Assembly: GCF_004369205.1 (NCBI RefSeq)
Contig: NZ_QFGA01000001.1
Location: forward strand, 1,612,001 to 1,676,000
Direction of reading: 5' to 3'
Length of the DNA stretch: 64,000 nucleotides
From: Pelotomaculum schinkii
GTDB lineage: Bacteria; Bacillota; Desulfotomaculia; Desulfotomaculales; Pelotomaculaceae
Part shown: positions 28,444 through 38,400 of the stretch, piece by piece
How positions within the stretch are numbered: the first letter of the stretch is position 1
Layout: the number at the start of each line of letters is the position of its first letter
Translations under genes and position numbers: made by a program
The notes under the pieces: model-generated
Database searches by the model: none
What the model was told of the DNA's origin: nothing
What the model saw: the letters and a program-made list of their open reading frames with translations, nothing else

Positions 28444-28555
28444 TCTGCCACCCCCAGATGGAAATTTCCGTCCGAACGGACTTTGACAGACACACGACCT
28501 ACAGGCTCCATATAACTAGACAAAACCGGATTTACCTGCTAAACACCATATTCTC

Positions 28556-30406
28556 TTACTGAGCGGCAGGGGAATTGATATAATTCAAGAATCGTTTCAG
28601 GATCGCCGCGCTTTGGGCCCGGTCGGCGTTTGTCTGCGGTGAAAAGTCCCCGCCGGGCAGGCCCTTGATGATCCCGGCCCGGACGGCCAGGGCCACATCT
28701 TCCTCCGCCCAGGGTGAAATTAATTGCCGGTCCTTAAACTGAGCCAGCTGCCGTTCCAGCTCGCCGCCGGATAAAGCATCCTCTTTCCCGGCGGCACGCG
28801 CCGCCCGGGCGATCATGGCCGCCATTTCCTCCCGGGTGATGAAAGCATCCGGCTTAAAGAAACCGCCGTCATAGCCCGTGAGGATCCCTTCATATGTGGC
28901 GGCGGCCACACTGCCGGCATACCATGCCGTACCGGCGACGTCTTGAAACTGCCCTTCCTGCAAAACACCCTCCGGCAAGCCCAGAGCTCTCACCAAAAGG
29001 GCGGCAAATTCAGCCCGGGTGATGTCGCTGCCGGGTTCATAAGTAGTCTCGCTTTTGCCGTAGATTAGCTTCCTGGCAGCCATAAATTCAATATCCTCTC
29101 TGGCCCAACTGTCCTGGATATCGGAAAAGGCCAGACCTTTTTCAGCGACTGCAGCTTCTTGCCCGGCAGGTCTATCCTCAACAGCCTGTTCAGCAGCTGA
29201 CTGACCAGACGGCGAATCGTCCACTGTGAACGTGAAGGTGACCACCTCGCTGTCCCGTTTGCCCCATCCGACGGTTTTAGCTTTAATAATGGTGTCCTTC
29301 TCCACGGCAATCGGCTTGTTTAATGTCGGGACGTGGAAGCTGACATTGTAGATCTTGCTTTCCAGGCCCGGTGTGCCGCCGTCGGTGGTATAATAAATTT
29401 TTACTTTCGGGTCGCCATCCAGAATGATTTCCGAACCTTTTTTAATCTTGCCGCCCGGCGCCGCGACTTCTTGCCGGGTATCAGGGTCGATAATTTTTGC
29501 CGAGGGCTGTTCCCACCGCGCCGGGGAATCCGTCGTAACGGTAATGGTCTTTAACCTTTTAACATACTCGCAAAGAATTTGTTCCGTCAGCGCCCGCTGG
29601 CCGAAACACAACACCGGCGTGTCACGGTCGCTCATCTTCGCAAAATCGTCGTCATCCTCCACCCGCTGCAGGGCAATCACCGGCTGCACCGCTTTTTTGC
29701 CGACGGCTGACGATTTCATCAAATTGGGGAAATAGTAGCGTCTCTCATTCAACAGTTCATCCACGGTGAAGTCGATACGGTAACCATCGCTGCCCCGGAA
29801 AGTAATCATTTGGGCTTCCGGTTTCATTTCAGCCTTTTCCAGCAGGGTCCGCAACAGAACACCCTCCGCAGCCACAAATAGATTGCTGGGCCAGTCACTG
29901 ACCACTGAAAATATCTCTCTTTCCTGGCTCATTGCCTCCAGTTCGGCGCGGGTAAAAGAAATTTCCTTTTCCACCCCGTCGCCGTTAATGGTAAGAATAG
30001 CTCCCGCCGTCGTCTGGCCGCCGGAGCCATCCGCTGAAGCTACTGAAAATTTATATCTTTTTAATTCCGGCTGGCCCGCGCCGCCGACGATAATGGTGTA
30101 TTTGCCTTCGGCCGCCGCCGGAGACAGCGTGAAGCCGGCTGCAAAAACACCGTTTTCCACTTGGGGTTGACAGCTATATACCAACCCGCCCTGTTCATCC
30201 TGGACAGTTATGGAAACTTCGGTTAGATTTTGCGCCGTTCCCTCCATTTCAACCCTGTCGCCCGGCCCGTACACGTGGTGGGAGCTGTGCGAAGCGAGAT
30301 TCACCTTGACATCCCCGTCATCCGCGTAACCGGCGCCGGACAGCAGCAACATGGACAGAACCGTCAAAACACATAGTAAATACTTACCAATCCGGAGCGT
30401 TTTCAT
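28556..30406 (-). CDS. S-layer-anchored protein: Ig-like, PF00174-like, chitobiase-C-like, SLH
   Basis: 616 residues. Signal peptide (1-28, GAGYA end). An N-terminal Ig-like sandwich (about 33-125; VYGPGDRVEMEGTAQNLTEV, PAAAEGKYTIIVGG) is shared with 47235-49973 and 51965-53350. The PF00174-like domain (about 136-290) has INGDGVEKEISFTRAELEAM, FRGSDGYRIDFTVDELLNER and VLCFGQRALTEQILCEYVKR. A chitobiase-C-like domain follows (about 305-395; KIYYTTDGGTPGLESKIYNV, WGKRDSEVVTF), then three SLH repeats (about 425-610; DSWAREDIEFMAARKLIYGK, GGDFSPQTNADRAQSAAIL). The Cys that binds molybdenum in true enzymes is not evident. It precedes the minimal membrane paralogue in the same direction. Confidence 0.85.
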   Translation of the reverse strand: MKTLRIGKYLLCVLTVLSMLLLSGAGYADDGDVKVNLASHSSHHVYGPGDRVEMEGTAQNLTEVSITVQDEQGGLVYSCQPQVENGVFAAGFTLSPAAAEGKYTIIVGGAGQPELKRYKFSVASADGSGGQTTAGAILTINGDGVEKEISFTRAELEAMSQEREIFSVVSDWPSNLFVAAEGVLLRTLLEKAEMKPEAQMITFRGSDGYRIDFTVDELLNERRYYFPNLMKSSAVGKKAVQPVIALQRVEDDDDFAKMSDRDTPVLCFGQRALTEQILCEYVKRLKTITVTTDSPARWEQPSAKIIDPDTRQEVAAPGGKIKKGSEIILDGDPKVKIYYTTDGGTPGLESKIYNVSFHVPTLNKPIAVEKDTIIKAKTVGWGKRDSEVVTFTFTVDDSPSGQSAAEQAVEDRPAGQEAAVAEKGLAFSDIQDSWAREDIEFMAARKLIYGKSETTYEPGSDITRAEFAALLVRALGLPEGVLQEGQFQDVAGTAWYAGSVAAATYEGILTGYDGGFFKPDAFITREEMAAMIARAARAAGKEDALSGGELERQLAQFKDRQLISPWAEEDVALAVRAGIIKGLPGGDFSPQTNADRAQSAAILKRFLNYINSPAAQ

Positions 30407-30440
30407 GATGTTTTCTTTCTCCCTTGTAAAACATTTATGG

Positions 30441-32015
30441 TCATTGTACTTGCTTATACAGCCGCAGAACCATGACCGCGGCCTCGGCCCGGGTGGCAGT
30501 AGCCTGCGGAGCGAAGGTGCCGTCGCCCATGCCGCTGATTATGCCGCACGATACCGCCAGCGCAATATCCTGCCTGGCCCACGGTGATATATCCTCTTTA
30601 TCAGTGAACTTGTCAATTCCCTGGTCAGTGATACTATGGGATAAATCTTCAGTTATTTTCATTTTTAAGGCCCGGGTAATGATCACGGCTATTTGCTCCC
30701 TGGTTATGCTTTCATCCGGAGCAAAAGTATTATCGTCAACACCCATGAGCAACCCTGCCTTAACCGCCGCCGCCACATCGTCGTGATACCACGCACCCGC
30801 GGGCACATCGCTGAAGGAAAGGGCCACACCCGGCTTAACCTCGATGCGCAAAGCCCTGACCAGCCACTGGGCAAACTGGGCGCGCGTTGTTTTTTCTTCC
30901 GGATTGAATGCCGCGCCGGTCCCGTCGATCACGCCTCCTGCCACCAAAGCTTTGATATCGTCCCTGGCCCAGTGCCCGTCAATGTCTGCAAAATCTCCGG
31001 CAGGGGCGGCCGCCGCCTTGTCCTCCGCAGCGTTATCTAATTTATTTGCGCCCGCTTTGTCCGCGTCCGCCGGCTTGCCCGCGGTATTTTCTTCAACCGC
31101 GCCGGATTGGGCCGGTAACCCCGTATTGTACTGATAAGTCACCACCTCGCTGTCCAGCTTGCCCATGCCTATTGTTTTAGTTTTAATCACCATACTGCCG
31201 TTAATTGGTATGGGCTTGTTCAATTCCGGCTGGAAGGTGGGGTAGCTGATATTGAATATGTCGCTTCCATACGCGGGCCCGCTCCCGTCCAGGGTGTAAT
31301 ACACGATGGCGTGATAAGGCGTCCCGTCCCTGTGCTGCAGGGTTACTTTCGTGCCCGTGGCGACATGGCCGGGCGCGGGGTCGGCGGACGGCGCCTCCCA
31401 CTGCGCCGGGGGCGCTGTAAATACTTCAATCGTCCCTCCCTCGCAAAGCCCTCCGAGCATCTGGTTCTTGCAGCAAGTCGGCTCGTTCAGCGCGCACTGT
31501 CCATAGATTATTTTTCCGTTGGACTCGTTCAGGGCGAGCATCGTCTCCACTGGCACTTTCCCTCTTTCACTGCGGGTGGGCGGCCATTTCCCCAGATTAT
31601 CCTCGTCTTCACCATCGGGGAAATAATACCTGGGTTCGTCCAGCAACTGTGCCTTGGTAAACTCACTATACACGTCGTCAGACAATTTGCACCTGATCAT
31701 GGTGGCGTTGTCCTTTAATCCCGCCGCGTCTAAAATGGTTTTCAACGTCGGACCTTTCATATCCTTAAATATTTGCAGGGAAGGCCAGTGGTTGTATCCG
31801 GAGTAGGTGTACGTTTTTTGCGGCAGCGCCTGCAATTCGGCCAGGGTGAATTGCACCGTTTTTTCAACCCCGTCGCCCGTCACCGTCAACGCCACCGGCT
31901 CAGCCGCGCCCGCACCTTGCGGCGCAACGACGACCAGCAACCCGGCAACCATGCTTAACCCCACTACAACAATTGCCAGCAGTTTATTAAGTCTAAAACC
32001 CCTGATGTTTATCAT
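30441..32015 (-). CDS. S-layer-anchored PF00174-like protein
   Basis: 524 residues from the ATG at 32015, preceded by GAGGTGG; a GTG 15 bases up overlaps that site. Signal peptide (about 1-37, GAGAA), PF00174-like domain (about 38-210; VTGDGVEKTVQFTLAELQAL, GPTLKTILDAAGLKDNATMI, IIYGQCALNEPTCCKNQMLG), chitobiase-C-like domain (about 215-300; YYTLDGSGPAYGSDIFNISY, TIGMGKLDSEVVTYQY), an Ala/Asp/Lys-rich linker and three SLH repeats (about 340-520; DGHWARDDIKALVAGGVIDG). It shares most of its sequence with 26226-27749, so the two arose by duplication. It starts 11 bases after the upstream gene. Confidence 0.85.
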   Translation of the reverse strand: MINIRGFRLNKLLAIVVVGLSMVAGLLVVVAPQGAGAAEPVALTVTGDGVEKTVQFTLAELQALPQKTYTYSGYNHWPSLQIFKDMKGPTLKTILDAAGLKDNATMIRCKLSDDVYSEFTKAQLLDEPRYYFPDGEDEDNLGKWPPTRSERGKVPVETMLALNESNGKIIYGQCALNEPTCCKNQMLGGLCEGGTIEVFTAPPAQWEAPSADPAPGHVATGTKVTLQHRDGTPYHAIVYYTLDGSGPAYGSDIFNISYPTFQPELNKPIPINGSMVIKTKTIGMGKLDSEVVTYQYNTGLPAQSGAVEENTAGKPADADKAGANKLDNAAEDKAAAAPAGDFADIDGHWARDDIKALVAGGVIDGTGAAFNPEEKTTRAQFAQWLVRALRIEVKPGVALSFSDVPAGAWYHDDVAAAVKAGLLMGVDDNTFAPDESITREQIAVIITRALKMKITEDLSHSITDQGIDKFTDKEDISPWARQDIALAVSCGIISGMGDGTFAPQATATRAEAAVMVLRLYKQVQ

Positions 32016-32026
32016 CGCTATCCACC

Positions 32027-33856
32027 TCACATTGTATTGGAATCAATATAAGTCAAAAACCGTTTCAGGATCGCCGCGCTCTGGGCGCGGTCGGCATAAG
32101 TCTGCGGGGAAAAGTCCCCGCCGGACAGGCCCTTGATGATCCCGGCCCGGACAGCCAGGGCCACATCCTCTTCCGCCCAGGGAGAAATCACTTGCCGGTC
32201 CTTGAACCGGGCCAGCAGTTGTTCCCGCCCGCTGACGGACAAAGTCTCCTCCTTCCCGGCGGCACGCGCCGCCCGGGCGATCATGGCCGCCATCTCCTCC
32301 CGGGTGATTTGAGCGTCCGGCTTAAAGAAGCCGCCGTCATAGCCCGTGATGATCTTTTCATCCGCGGCGGCAGCCACACTGCCGGCGTACCAGTCCGCAA
32401 CATTCACATCCTGAAACCGCCCTTCCTGCAAAACTCCTTCCGGCAAGCCCAGAACTCTCACCAGAAGGGCGGCAAATTCAGCCCGGGTAATGTCGCTGCC
32501 GGGTTCATAAATGGTTTCGCTTTTGCCGTAGATCAGCTTCCTGGCAGCCAGAAATTCAATATCCTCTCCGGCCCAGTTGCCCTGGATGTCGGTAAAGGCC
32601 AGACCTTTTTCAGCGGCCGGCGCTTCTTGCCCGGCAGGTTTATCCTCAGCAACCTGCTGAGCAGTTGACTGACCAGGCTGCGACCCGTCCACTGCGAACG
32701 TGAAGGTAGCCACCTCGCTGTCCCTTTTGCCGAACCAGACAGCTTTAGCTTTGACCGTGGTGTCGGTTTGCACCAGGATCGGCTCGTCCTGGCCCGCCAG
32801 CGGTCCGCAACCGTGGGCGTTGTAGATTTTGCTGTCAAGATCCGGCGCGCTGCCGTCGGTGGTATAATAAATCTTTGTTTTCGGGTCGCCCGCCAGAGCG
32901 ATTTTTGTGCCGCGCTTTACCACGCCGCCCGGCGTGGCCACTTTTTGCCGGGTGGCCGGATCGATGATTTGCGCCGTTGGCCCGGCCCACTGCCCCGGAG
33001 CATCAGTGGTTACGGTGATGGTTTGCAGGATCTTGACGAAACTCAAGAGGGTTTGCTCAGTCCGCGCCCGCTGGCCAATACATAATACCGGCGTATCCTG
33101 TTCGCTCATCTGGCTGAAATCAGTGGACCGCTCCGCCTTTTTCAGGGCTATTACCGGCTCCACCTCTGTCCCGGCGGGGAATATGTAACGTTTTGTTTCC
33201 AATAATTCATCTCTGGTGAATTCGGCCCTGTACCCGTCGCTGCCTGTAAAAGTTATCATCCGGGCTTCCGGTTTCATTCCGGCCTTAGCCAGCAAGGCCC
33301 GCAGCGGCACCCCCTCCGCGGCAACCGATAAATCCGCGGGGAAATCGTTTGTCGCGGAAAACACCGCGCTTTCCTGCTCCATCGCCGCCAGTTCGGCCCG
33401 GGTAAAGACAACTTCCCGCGGCACCCCGTCTCCTGTGATATACAGCAGGCCGATCTTCTGCGTCACGCGAGCGTCCGCATAGCCGCCGGCCTTGATAACG
33501 ACGGCGTAATCCCCGGACGTCCGGAACACACTTTTATCGATGGTGATCTTGCCGGCGTCTATGGCGTATTTCCCGGCCTCCAGCGCCGCGCCGTCCACGC
33601 TGACCCCGCTGACCGCCCCCCGCCAGGCCGCGTCGTCCGCGAAGGTCAGTTCCACCGGCTTCCTGATCACGTTCTGCGCCGCGTCCGCCGCCAGGGCGGG
33701 CGCCGCTTTCAGCCCGCCCTGGGACGACAGCGCGTCGCCGGCGGCCTCCGCCGCCTTGACCGGCTGCGCAAGGTTATGGCTTAACAATATCGCCATAGCG
33801 CATACTGCCGGGAACAGTGCGCGCAATATCTTGCTTTTAAGGCTGGACAAAAACAT
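32027..33856 (-). CDS. S-layer-anchored PF00174-like protein with Hb-interacting-like domain
   Basis: About 609 residues. Signal peptide (1-36, PVKAAEAAG). Next comes a beta domain at about 75-135 (WRGAVSGVSVDGAALEAGKY, DKSVFRTSGDYAVVIKAGGY) that resembles the haemoglobin-interacting domain of Shr-type proteins (PF07550). The PF00174-like domain follows (about 137-285; ITGDGVPREVVFTRAELAAM, FTGSDGYRAEFTRDELLETK, VLCIGQRARTEQTLLSFVKI), then a chitobiase-C-like domain (ALAGDPKTKIYYTTDGSAPD) and three SLH repeats. The start is uncertain: the ATG at 33856 abuts GGGAGGAG, and a TTG two codons later has better spacing. It is the first gene after a promoter about 250 bases upstream and is a close paralogue of 28556-30406. 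Confidence 0.84.
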   Translation of the reverse strand: MFLSSLKSKILRALFPAVCAMAILLSHNLAQPVKAAEAAGDALSSQGGLKAAPALAADAAQNVIRKPVELTFADDAAWRGAVSGVSVDGAALEAGKYAIDAGKITIDKSVFRTSGDYAVVIKAGGYADARVTQKIGLLYITGDGVPREVVFTRAELAAMEQESAVFSATNDFPADLSVAAEGVPLRALLAKAGMKPEARMITFTGSDGYRAEFTRDELLETKRYIFPAGTEVEPVIALKKAERSTDFSQMSEQDTPVLCIGQRARTEQTLLSFVKILQTITVTTDAPGQWAGPTAQIIDPATRQKVATPGGVVKRGTKIALAGDPKTKIYYTTDGSAPDLDSKIYNAHGCGPLAGQDEPILVQTDTTVKAKAVWFGKRDSEVATFTFAVDGSQPGQSTAQQVAEDKPAGQEAPAAEKGLAFTDIQGNWAGEDIEFLAARKLIYGKSETIYEPGSDITRAEFAALLVRVLGLPEGVLQEGRFQDVNVADWYAGSVAAAADEKIITGYDGGFFKPDAQITREEMAAMIARAARAAGKEETLSVSGREQLLARFKDRQVISPWAEEDVALAVRAGIIKGLSGGDFSPQTYADRAQSAAILKRFLTYIDSNTM

Positions 33857-34108
33857 CTCCTCCCAAGAAATATTGATGTATATGACGGGCATACCTACAG
33901 ACCAGTAATGTTGATGGAATAGCTAAAGTAATCGTTGCAATGTTTTGCACCAGGTTGGGATTGTCGGTGGTTGCGTGCTTAGAGAGCACATCGTATTAAG
34001 TGGTTTTGAAGTATTTGAAGTGGCTTTGTTTAAGATGGCTTCGCGGCTGATAAATAATATCCAAATTATCATTTTCAATACATAAACAGCCAAACCTTTA
34101 CAATACAA

Positions 34109-34137
34109 AGTATAAACCAACATAACATGATTGTCAA
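34109..34137 (-). promoter_or_regulatory. SigA promoter for the surface-protein operon
   Basis: TTGACA (34132-34137), 17 bases, TATACT (34109-34114) on the minus strand. It would give a leader of about 245 bases before the SLH gene that starts near 33856. I found no known riboswitch in that leader. No strong terminator was seen between the following surface genes, so this promoter may drive the whole run down to the ECF S gene. Confidence 0.75.
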
Positions 34138-34309
34138 TCAACGGCAATACTGTTTGATCATGTCATGTTGACTATTCCCCTGCGAGCACGCTGCTTGTAA
34201 AAAACAATGATATTTGTTATTATGTATATGTTTATTTTGTCGAAAAAATCTACCCGCGGCATGACCGCAGTTTTCAGACACGAAGTTTTCCTGCCGTTGA
34301 TGGGAAAAA

Positions 34310-34440
34310 CTGCCCTCCGGGGCGTTACTTTTTATAGATTGGGCCGCGGCAGCATTGACTCAATACACTCCGTTCCTTGACCGGTTTCCATTCGCTTATC
34401 CAATATGGGCCAGCTGGTTCACTTGCGGGACAATCCTTTC
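34310..34440 (-). pseudogene. Decayed duplicate of the 3' region of the next gene
   Basis: GGCGTTACTTTTTATAGATT continuing through GGTTTCCATTCGCTTATCCA and CTGGTTCACTTGCGGGACAA parallels 34570-34682 (GGTTTCCATTCGCTTATCCA, ACTGGTTCACTTTCAAGACA), the last codons and trailer of the small exported gene at 34661. The matching coding part is gone, so this is the remnant of a tandem duplicate. The remainder of 33857-34550 holds the promoter and leader described separately. Confidence 0.6.
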
Positions 34441-34550
34441 ATGCTGCTGCGGCTTATTATTTCCGTTCAGGTCGATAATGTGATGGCCGGGATATTGATC
34501 ACAACACCGGATTGAGTAAATTACAGAACATAAGGTTTCTCATTAGCAAG

Positions 34551-34583
34551 TTTAAAGGACCGCTCCCTGGGCGGTCCTTTAAA
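34551..34583 (-). terminator. Terminator after the small PF00174-like gene
   Basis: A perfect 13-base stem TTTAAAGGACCGC/GCGGTCCTTTAAA with a 7-base loop, about 80 bases after the stop at 34661. It separates this gene from the SLH operon promoter downstream. Confidence 0.8.
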
Positions 34584-34660
34584 TGGATTGGTCCGCAGCA
34601 GCTTGGGCTCAATCTACTTGGTTACTTGATTGGTTTCCATTCGCTTATCCAAATATGTGT

Positions 34661-35236
34661 TTACTGGTTCACTTTCAAGACAACCGTACTCAGACCTTTA
34701 ACCCACATCTGCATGGTGTCCTCATCGGCGCCGCCTGTCGGACCCGGCTGACCGTAGAAATTCCTGGGACAGTTGGCAGGGCTGAAATCACCGGTATCAC
34801 GAGTACGATACTGAGTGGCAATAATGGGGGCCACCGCAGTTCCCGGGGACGTAGTTGGCGAATAATAATAATATCCGCTCAAGTCGCCCAGGGTGATGGC
34901 GCCGTAGTCATCGGTATCGTAGCCGTCGCTGCCGATAAACTCGACGTAATCCACATCGCCGCTGCTAAAGCCCGATCCTGTCAAAGCAGTATTGATCATA
35001 CTAAGCAAATTCTGGCCTTTGGCGTCATAATACTTGTAGGTACCCTGATTGCAGTAATAGCTGGAGTAAGTAAGTGGATCACCGGTAGTAGGATCAAGCG
35101 AGGTCAAAGTATAGGGCGCACCGCTGCCATCCTGCAATTGAAAGGTTACGCTCGCAAAGGCGGCCGGAGCCATCAAGCCAATCATTAAGGCCATACCGAA
35201 CAGGATCCCGATGATTTTTCCGCTTTTTAGTCTCAT
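34661..35236 (-). CDS. Small secreted PF00174-like protein
   Basis: 191 residues: signal peptide (1-28, APAAFA), then a single PF00174-like domain with LLSMINTALTGSGFSSGDVD, VEFIGSDGYDTDDYGAITLG, APIIATQYRTRDTGDF, NFYGQPGPTGGADEDTMQMW and VKGLSTVVLKV. No anchor is visible, so it should be released or held non-covalently. It is the smallest member and a useful outline of the shared domain. AGGAGGT precedes the ATG. It stands alone between a terminator and an RCC1 gene, 209 bases after that gene. Tyr-rich loops (YYYYSP) may form a binding face; the ligand is unknown. Confidence 0.82.
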   Translation of the reverse strand: MRLKSGKIIGILFGMALMIGLMAPAAFASVTFQLQDGSGAPYTLTSLDPTTGDPLTYSSYYCNQGTYKYYDAKGQNLLSMINTALTGSGFSSGDVDYVEFIGSDGYDTDDYGAITLGDLSGYYYYSPTTSPGTAVAPIIATQYRTRDTGDFSPANCPRNFYGQPGPTGGADEDTMQMWVKGLSTVVLKVNQ

Positions 35237-35445
35237 TTGACAAACCTCCTAATTTTTTTTTTGCTGCCGCGGCCCAAATTGCTTTTCTTTAAGGTTAATA
35301 ATTCAGCTCTATTCGCCCCCCCTTTCCACAATCAAAAAGCCATGAATTTTCTTTCATCACCCTGTGAGCTTGGAGATCAGGCTGAAAAAACATAGTCATA
35401 GAATTAAATCCACCATTCAGGAAGATATTATTCAATTTCTCAAGG

Positions 35446-38400
35446 TTATTTTTCAGCACCGGACAACACACTTACATCCTTAAGCTGCTCATTGATCTGG
35501 TCCATGTCAGAGCGTATGCCCAGTTTTTTGAGGGAACCGTCCCGGAAGATCACCGTGGCGTTTGATATAGTCAGCACATTGCTCAACCCGGTCACTTCCG
35601 CTTCATTAAAAGGGGGAAACTTGCCCCAGAGCGCGACCGTGCCGTCCTCCTTCACGGCAAAGGCCCCGGCCCACTTGGAAACGGCCACCACGCCGCGCAG
35701 CCCGGCCGGCACATTGCGGCTGCCATAGTAGTTGTCGCCCCAGACCACCACGGTGCCGTCGTCCTTTAAGGCGGCGCAGGTCGCGCCGTTGACGGCGATA
35801 TCCACCACCCCGCTCAAGCCTGCCGGCACGTCGCATTGGCCGCAATAATACATTTCATCCGGGGAATTGTTGCTCCCCCAGGCGGCCACGGTGCCGTCAT
35901 TTTTCAAGGCCAGGGAAAAATCGTTGCCGGCATAAACACGGGCCACGCTGTGCAAATCTTCCGGCACATCGCACTGGCCATGGTCGTTGTCGCCCCAGGC
36001 GACCACCGTGCCGTCTGTTTGCAGGGCCAGGCAATGGGTCTCGCCGGCGGCAATGGCGGTAACCTGGGCAAGGCCTGCGGGGACGTCGCACTGGCCGTTG
36101 ACATTGCTGCCCCAGGCCACTACGGCGCCGTCCGCCTTTAAGGCCAGACAGCAGGCGTTAAAGTTATTAATCGCCAGCGCGGTAACATTTTTGACGTTTT
36201 CTGGCACTTCGCACTGCTTATCCCGGTTATTGCCCCAGACGACGACGGTGCCGTCCTCTTTTAAGGCCATCACATTGAAATAGGCGCTGGCTATGGCTTT
36301 GACTTTATTTAAGCCCGCCGGTATCTCAGTCAGCCCATAGTCGTCCTTGCCCGTAAGGGCCACTTGCACGGCGCCGTCCCGGTTCAAAACCGCGATGCCG
36401 TAATACAGCCAGCCGATCCTGGCGGCGGCTTGGCCGTACACGCCGGCGGCGTAAGCCGCGGGTGTTTGAGGGATGTCCGGAGACGGCCCGCCGTGCGCAG
36501 CGGCGCCGGCAAAGATGTTCAGCCCGGCGGGCACATTGCACTGGCCTTGAAAATTGCCTTTATAGTAGTCAAGCGGGTTGCCCCAGGCTGTCACCGCGCC
36601 GTCGCCGTTCAGGGCCAGCAGGTAGTTGGGGCCGGCGCTGAGAGCCAGGATTTCCCGGTCCGGCCGCAGCGGCAGATTGAAATCTATATTCCGGCCAAGA
36701 TCATCTCCCCAGACCGCCAGGCTGCCGTCCCATTGCAGGGCGGCCGCGTAGTTGTCTCCCGCGGTAATGGCTTTGACATATTGAAGATCTGGACATTTGA
36801 ATTTTGTTTCCTGTCCCCGCAAATCGCTATGGCTTTGCCCCCATGCAACCAGCGTACCGTCCGCTTTCAGGGCCAAGGCATGACTCTTGCCGGCGGCGAC
36901 GGCCACCACCTGGTTAAGATTGGCGGGCACGTCGCACTGGCCGCTGCTGTTGTCGCCCCAGGCGCTGACCGTGCCGTCTGCTTTAAGGGCCAGCACATAG
37001 TTGGGGCCGCACTTGATCTCCACCACGTTTTCCAGCCCGGACGGTACGTCGCACTGGCCGCTGCTGTTGTCGCCCCAGGCGAAGACCCGGCCGTTTTGGT
37101 CCACGGCGGCGGAAAACAGGTCGCCGGCGGCAATACCCGCAGCTTGTCCCAGAGCAGCCGGCACATCTGCCTGGCCATAATCATTCATTCCCCCCGCCCC
37201 CCAGGCAGCCACCCGGCCGTTTTTTTTCAGGGCCAGGCTGTGGCAGGCGCCTCCGGCCACGGCAATGACCTCATCCAAGCCCGCCGGCATGTTGCACCGC
37301 CCGTCACTGCTGTTGCCCCAGGCGGCCACGGTGCCGTCCTCTTCCACGACCAGGCTGTGCTCGCTGCCGGCCGCCAGGCGCCGGGCCCAGGCGGCAGGCT
37401 CGCTTTCCCGGTAGGCCTGCGGGGTCTGCGGCAGGGCGTAGCCGGCCCTGACCCGCTTGACATGAAGCGTGTAAATGCGCTCGCTGCCGTTCTCCGCCTT
37501 TACTTTGACCTGAATGGGGTTATCGCCCTCCGCCAGATCCTGCGCGTCGATGACCGTGGCGGCGCCGGCCACCGCCGGCTCTCCGTTGATCTCCAGGCCG
37601 GCCTTGCCGCTGAAGGTCCCGGCGGTAAGGCGCACTTCCCTGGCCTCATAAGCCACATCTGTGACGCCTTCCGTCCGCTCACTGCTGAATTGAGGATAAA
37701 TGCCGCAGGTATTGCGCTGCTCTTCACCCTCTATATTTGTCACGCTTTCCACGCTGAGGCTGCTGAGCCGGTTGTTGCCGCTGACTGCGTCAAACAGGTT
37801 CAGTTGCTCCGGCACGTCGCACTGGCCGTTGTTGCTGCGCCCCCAGGCGACTACCGTGCCGTCCCCTTGCAGGGCGTAAAGGCTGCCGGATCCGGCTGCC
37901 AGCGCCCGCACCTGCGCCAAATCAGCAGGCACTGCCAGCAAGTCGCTATTATCACCCCACACCGTCACCTTGCCATCCGCGGTAAGCGCCGCGGAGCAAT
38001 CGCTGCCGGCGGCAATCGCCCGCACCCCGGACAGTCCTGCCGGAACACGGTCTTGATAATCGCCGCCGCTCCAGCTGACTACCCGGCCGTCTGCCTTCAG
38101 AGCCAGGACATGCCGGCTGCCGGCTGCCAAGGCTACCACCTTTTCAGGGAACCCGGCGGGCAATTCGCCGGTACGGAAATTGTCGCGCCAATCCCAGGCC
38201 GCTACCTTGCCGTCTTCCGTGAGGGCCAGCACGTACATGCTGTTTACCGCGACGGTCACGGGCGCTTTGGCGCTTTCCAACACCCGGCTGAAGCTTTTTT
38301 GTTCTTCTGTATCGTAGCCCCAGACCACGATCTTGTTGTCTTCGCCAAGGGCGGCGGATATGCCGCCCCAGGCGGCCAGCGCTTTAACCCGCGCCCCGGC

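Noticed and set aside
24949-33856. Active molybdopterin sulfite-oxidase-type enzymes
   Set aside because: The domain order is similar, but the metal-binding cysteine context is mostly missing and no cofactor or twin-arginine signal is visible.
33923-34147. 74-codon minus-strand frame in the surface operon leader
   Set aside because: It overlaps the TTGACA/TATACT promoter and has no ribosome site or recognisable sequence.
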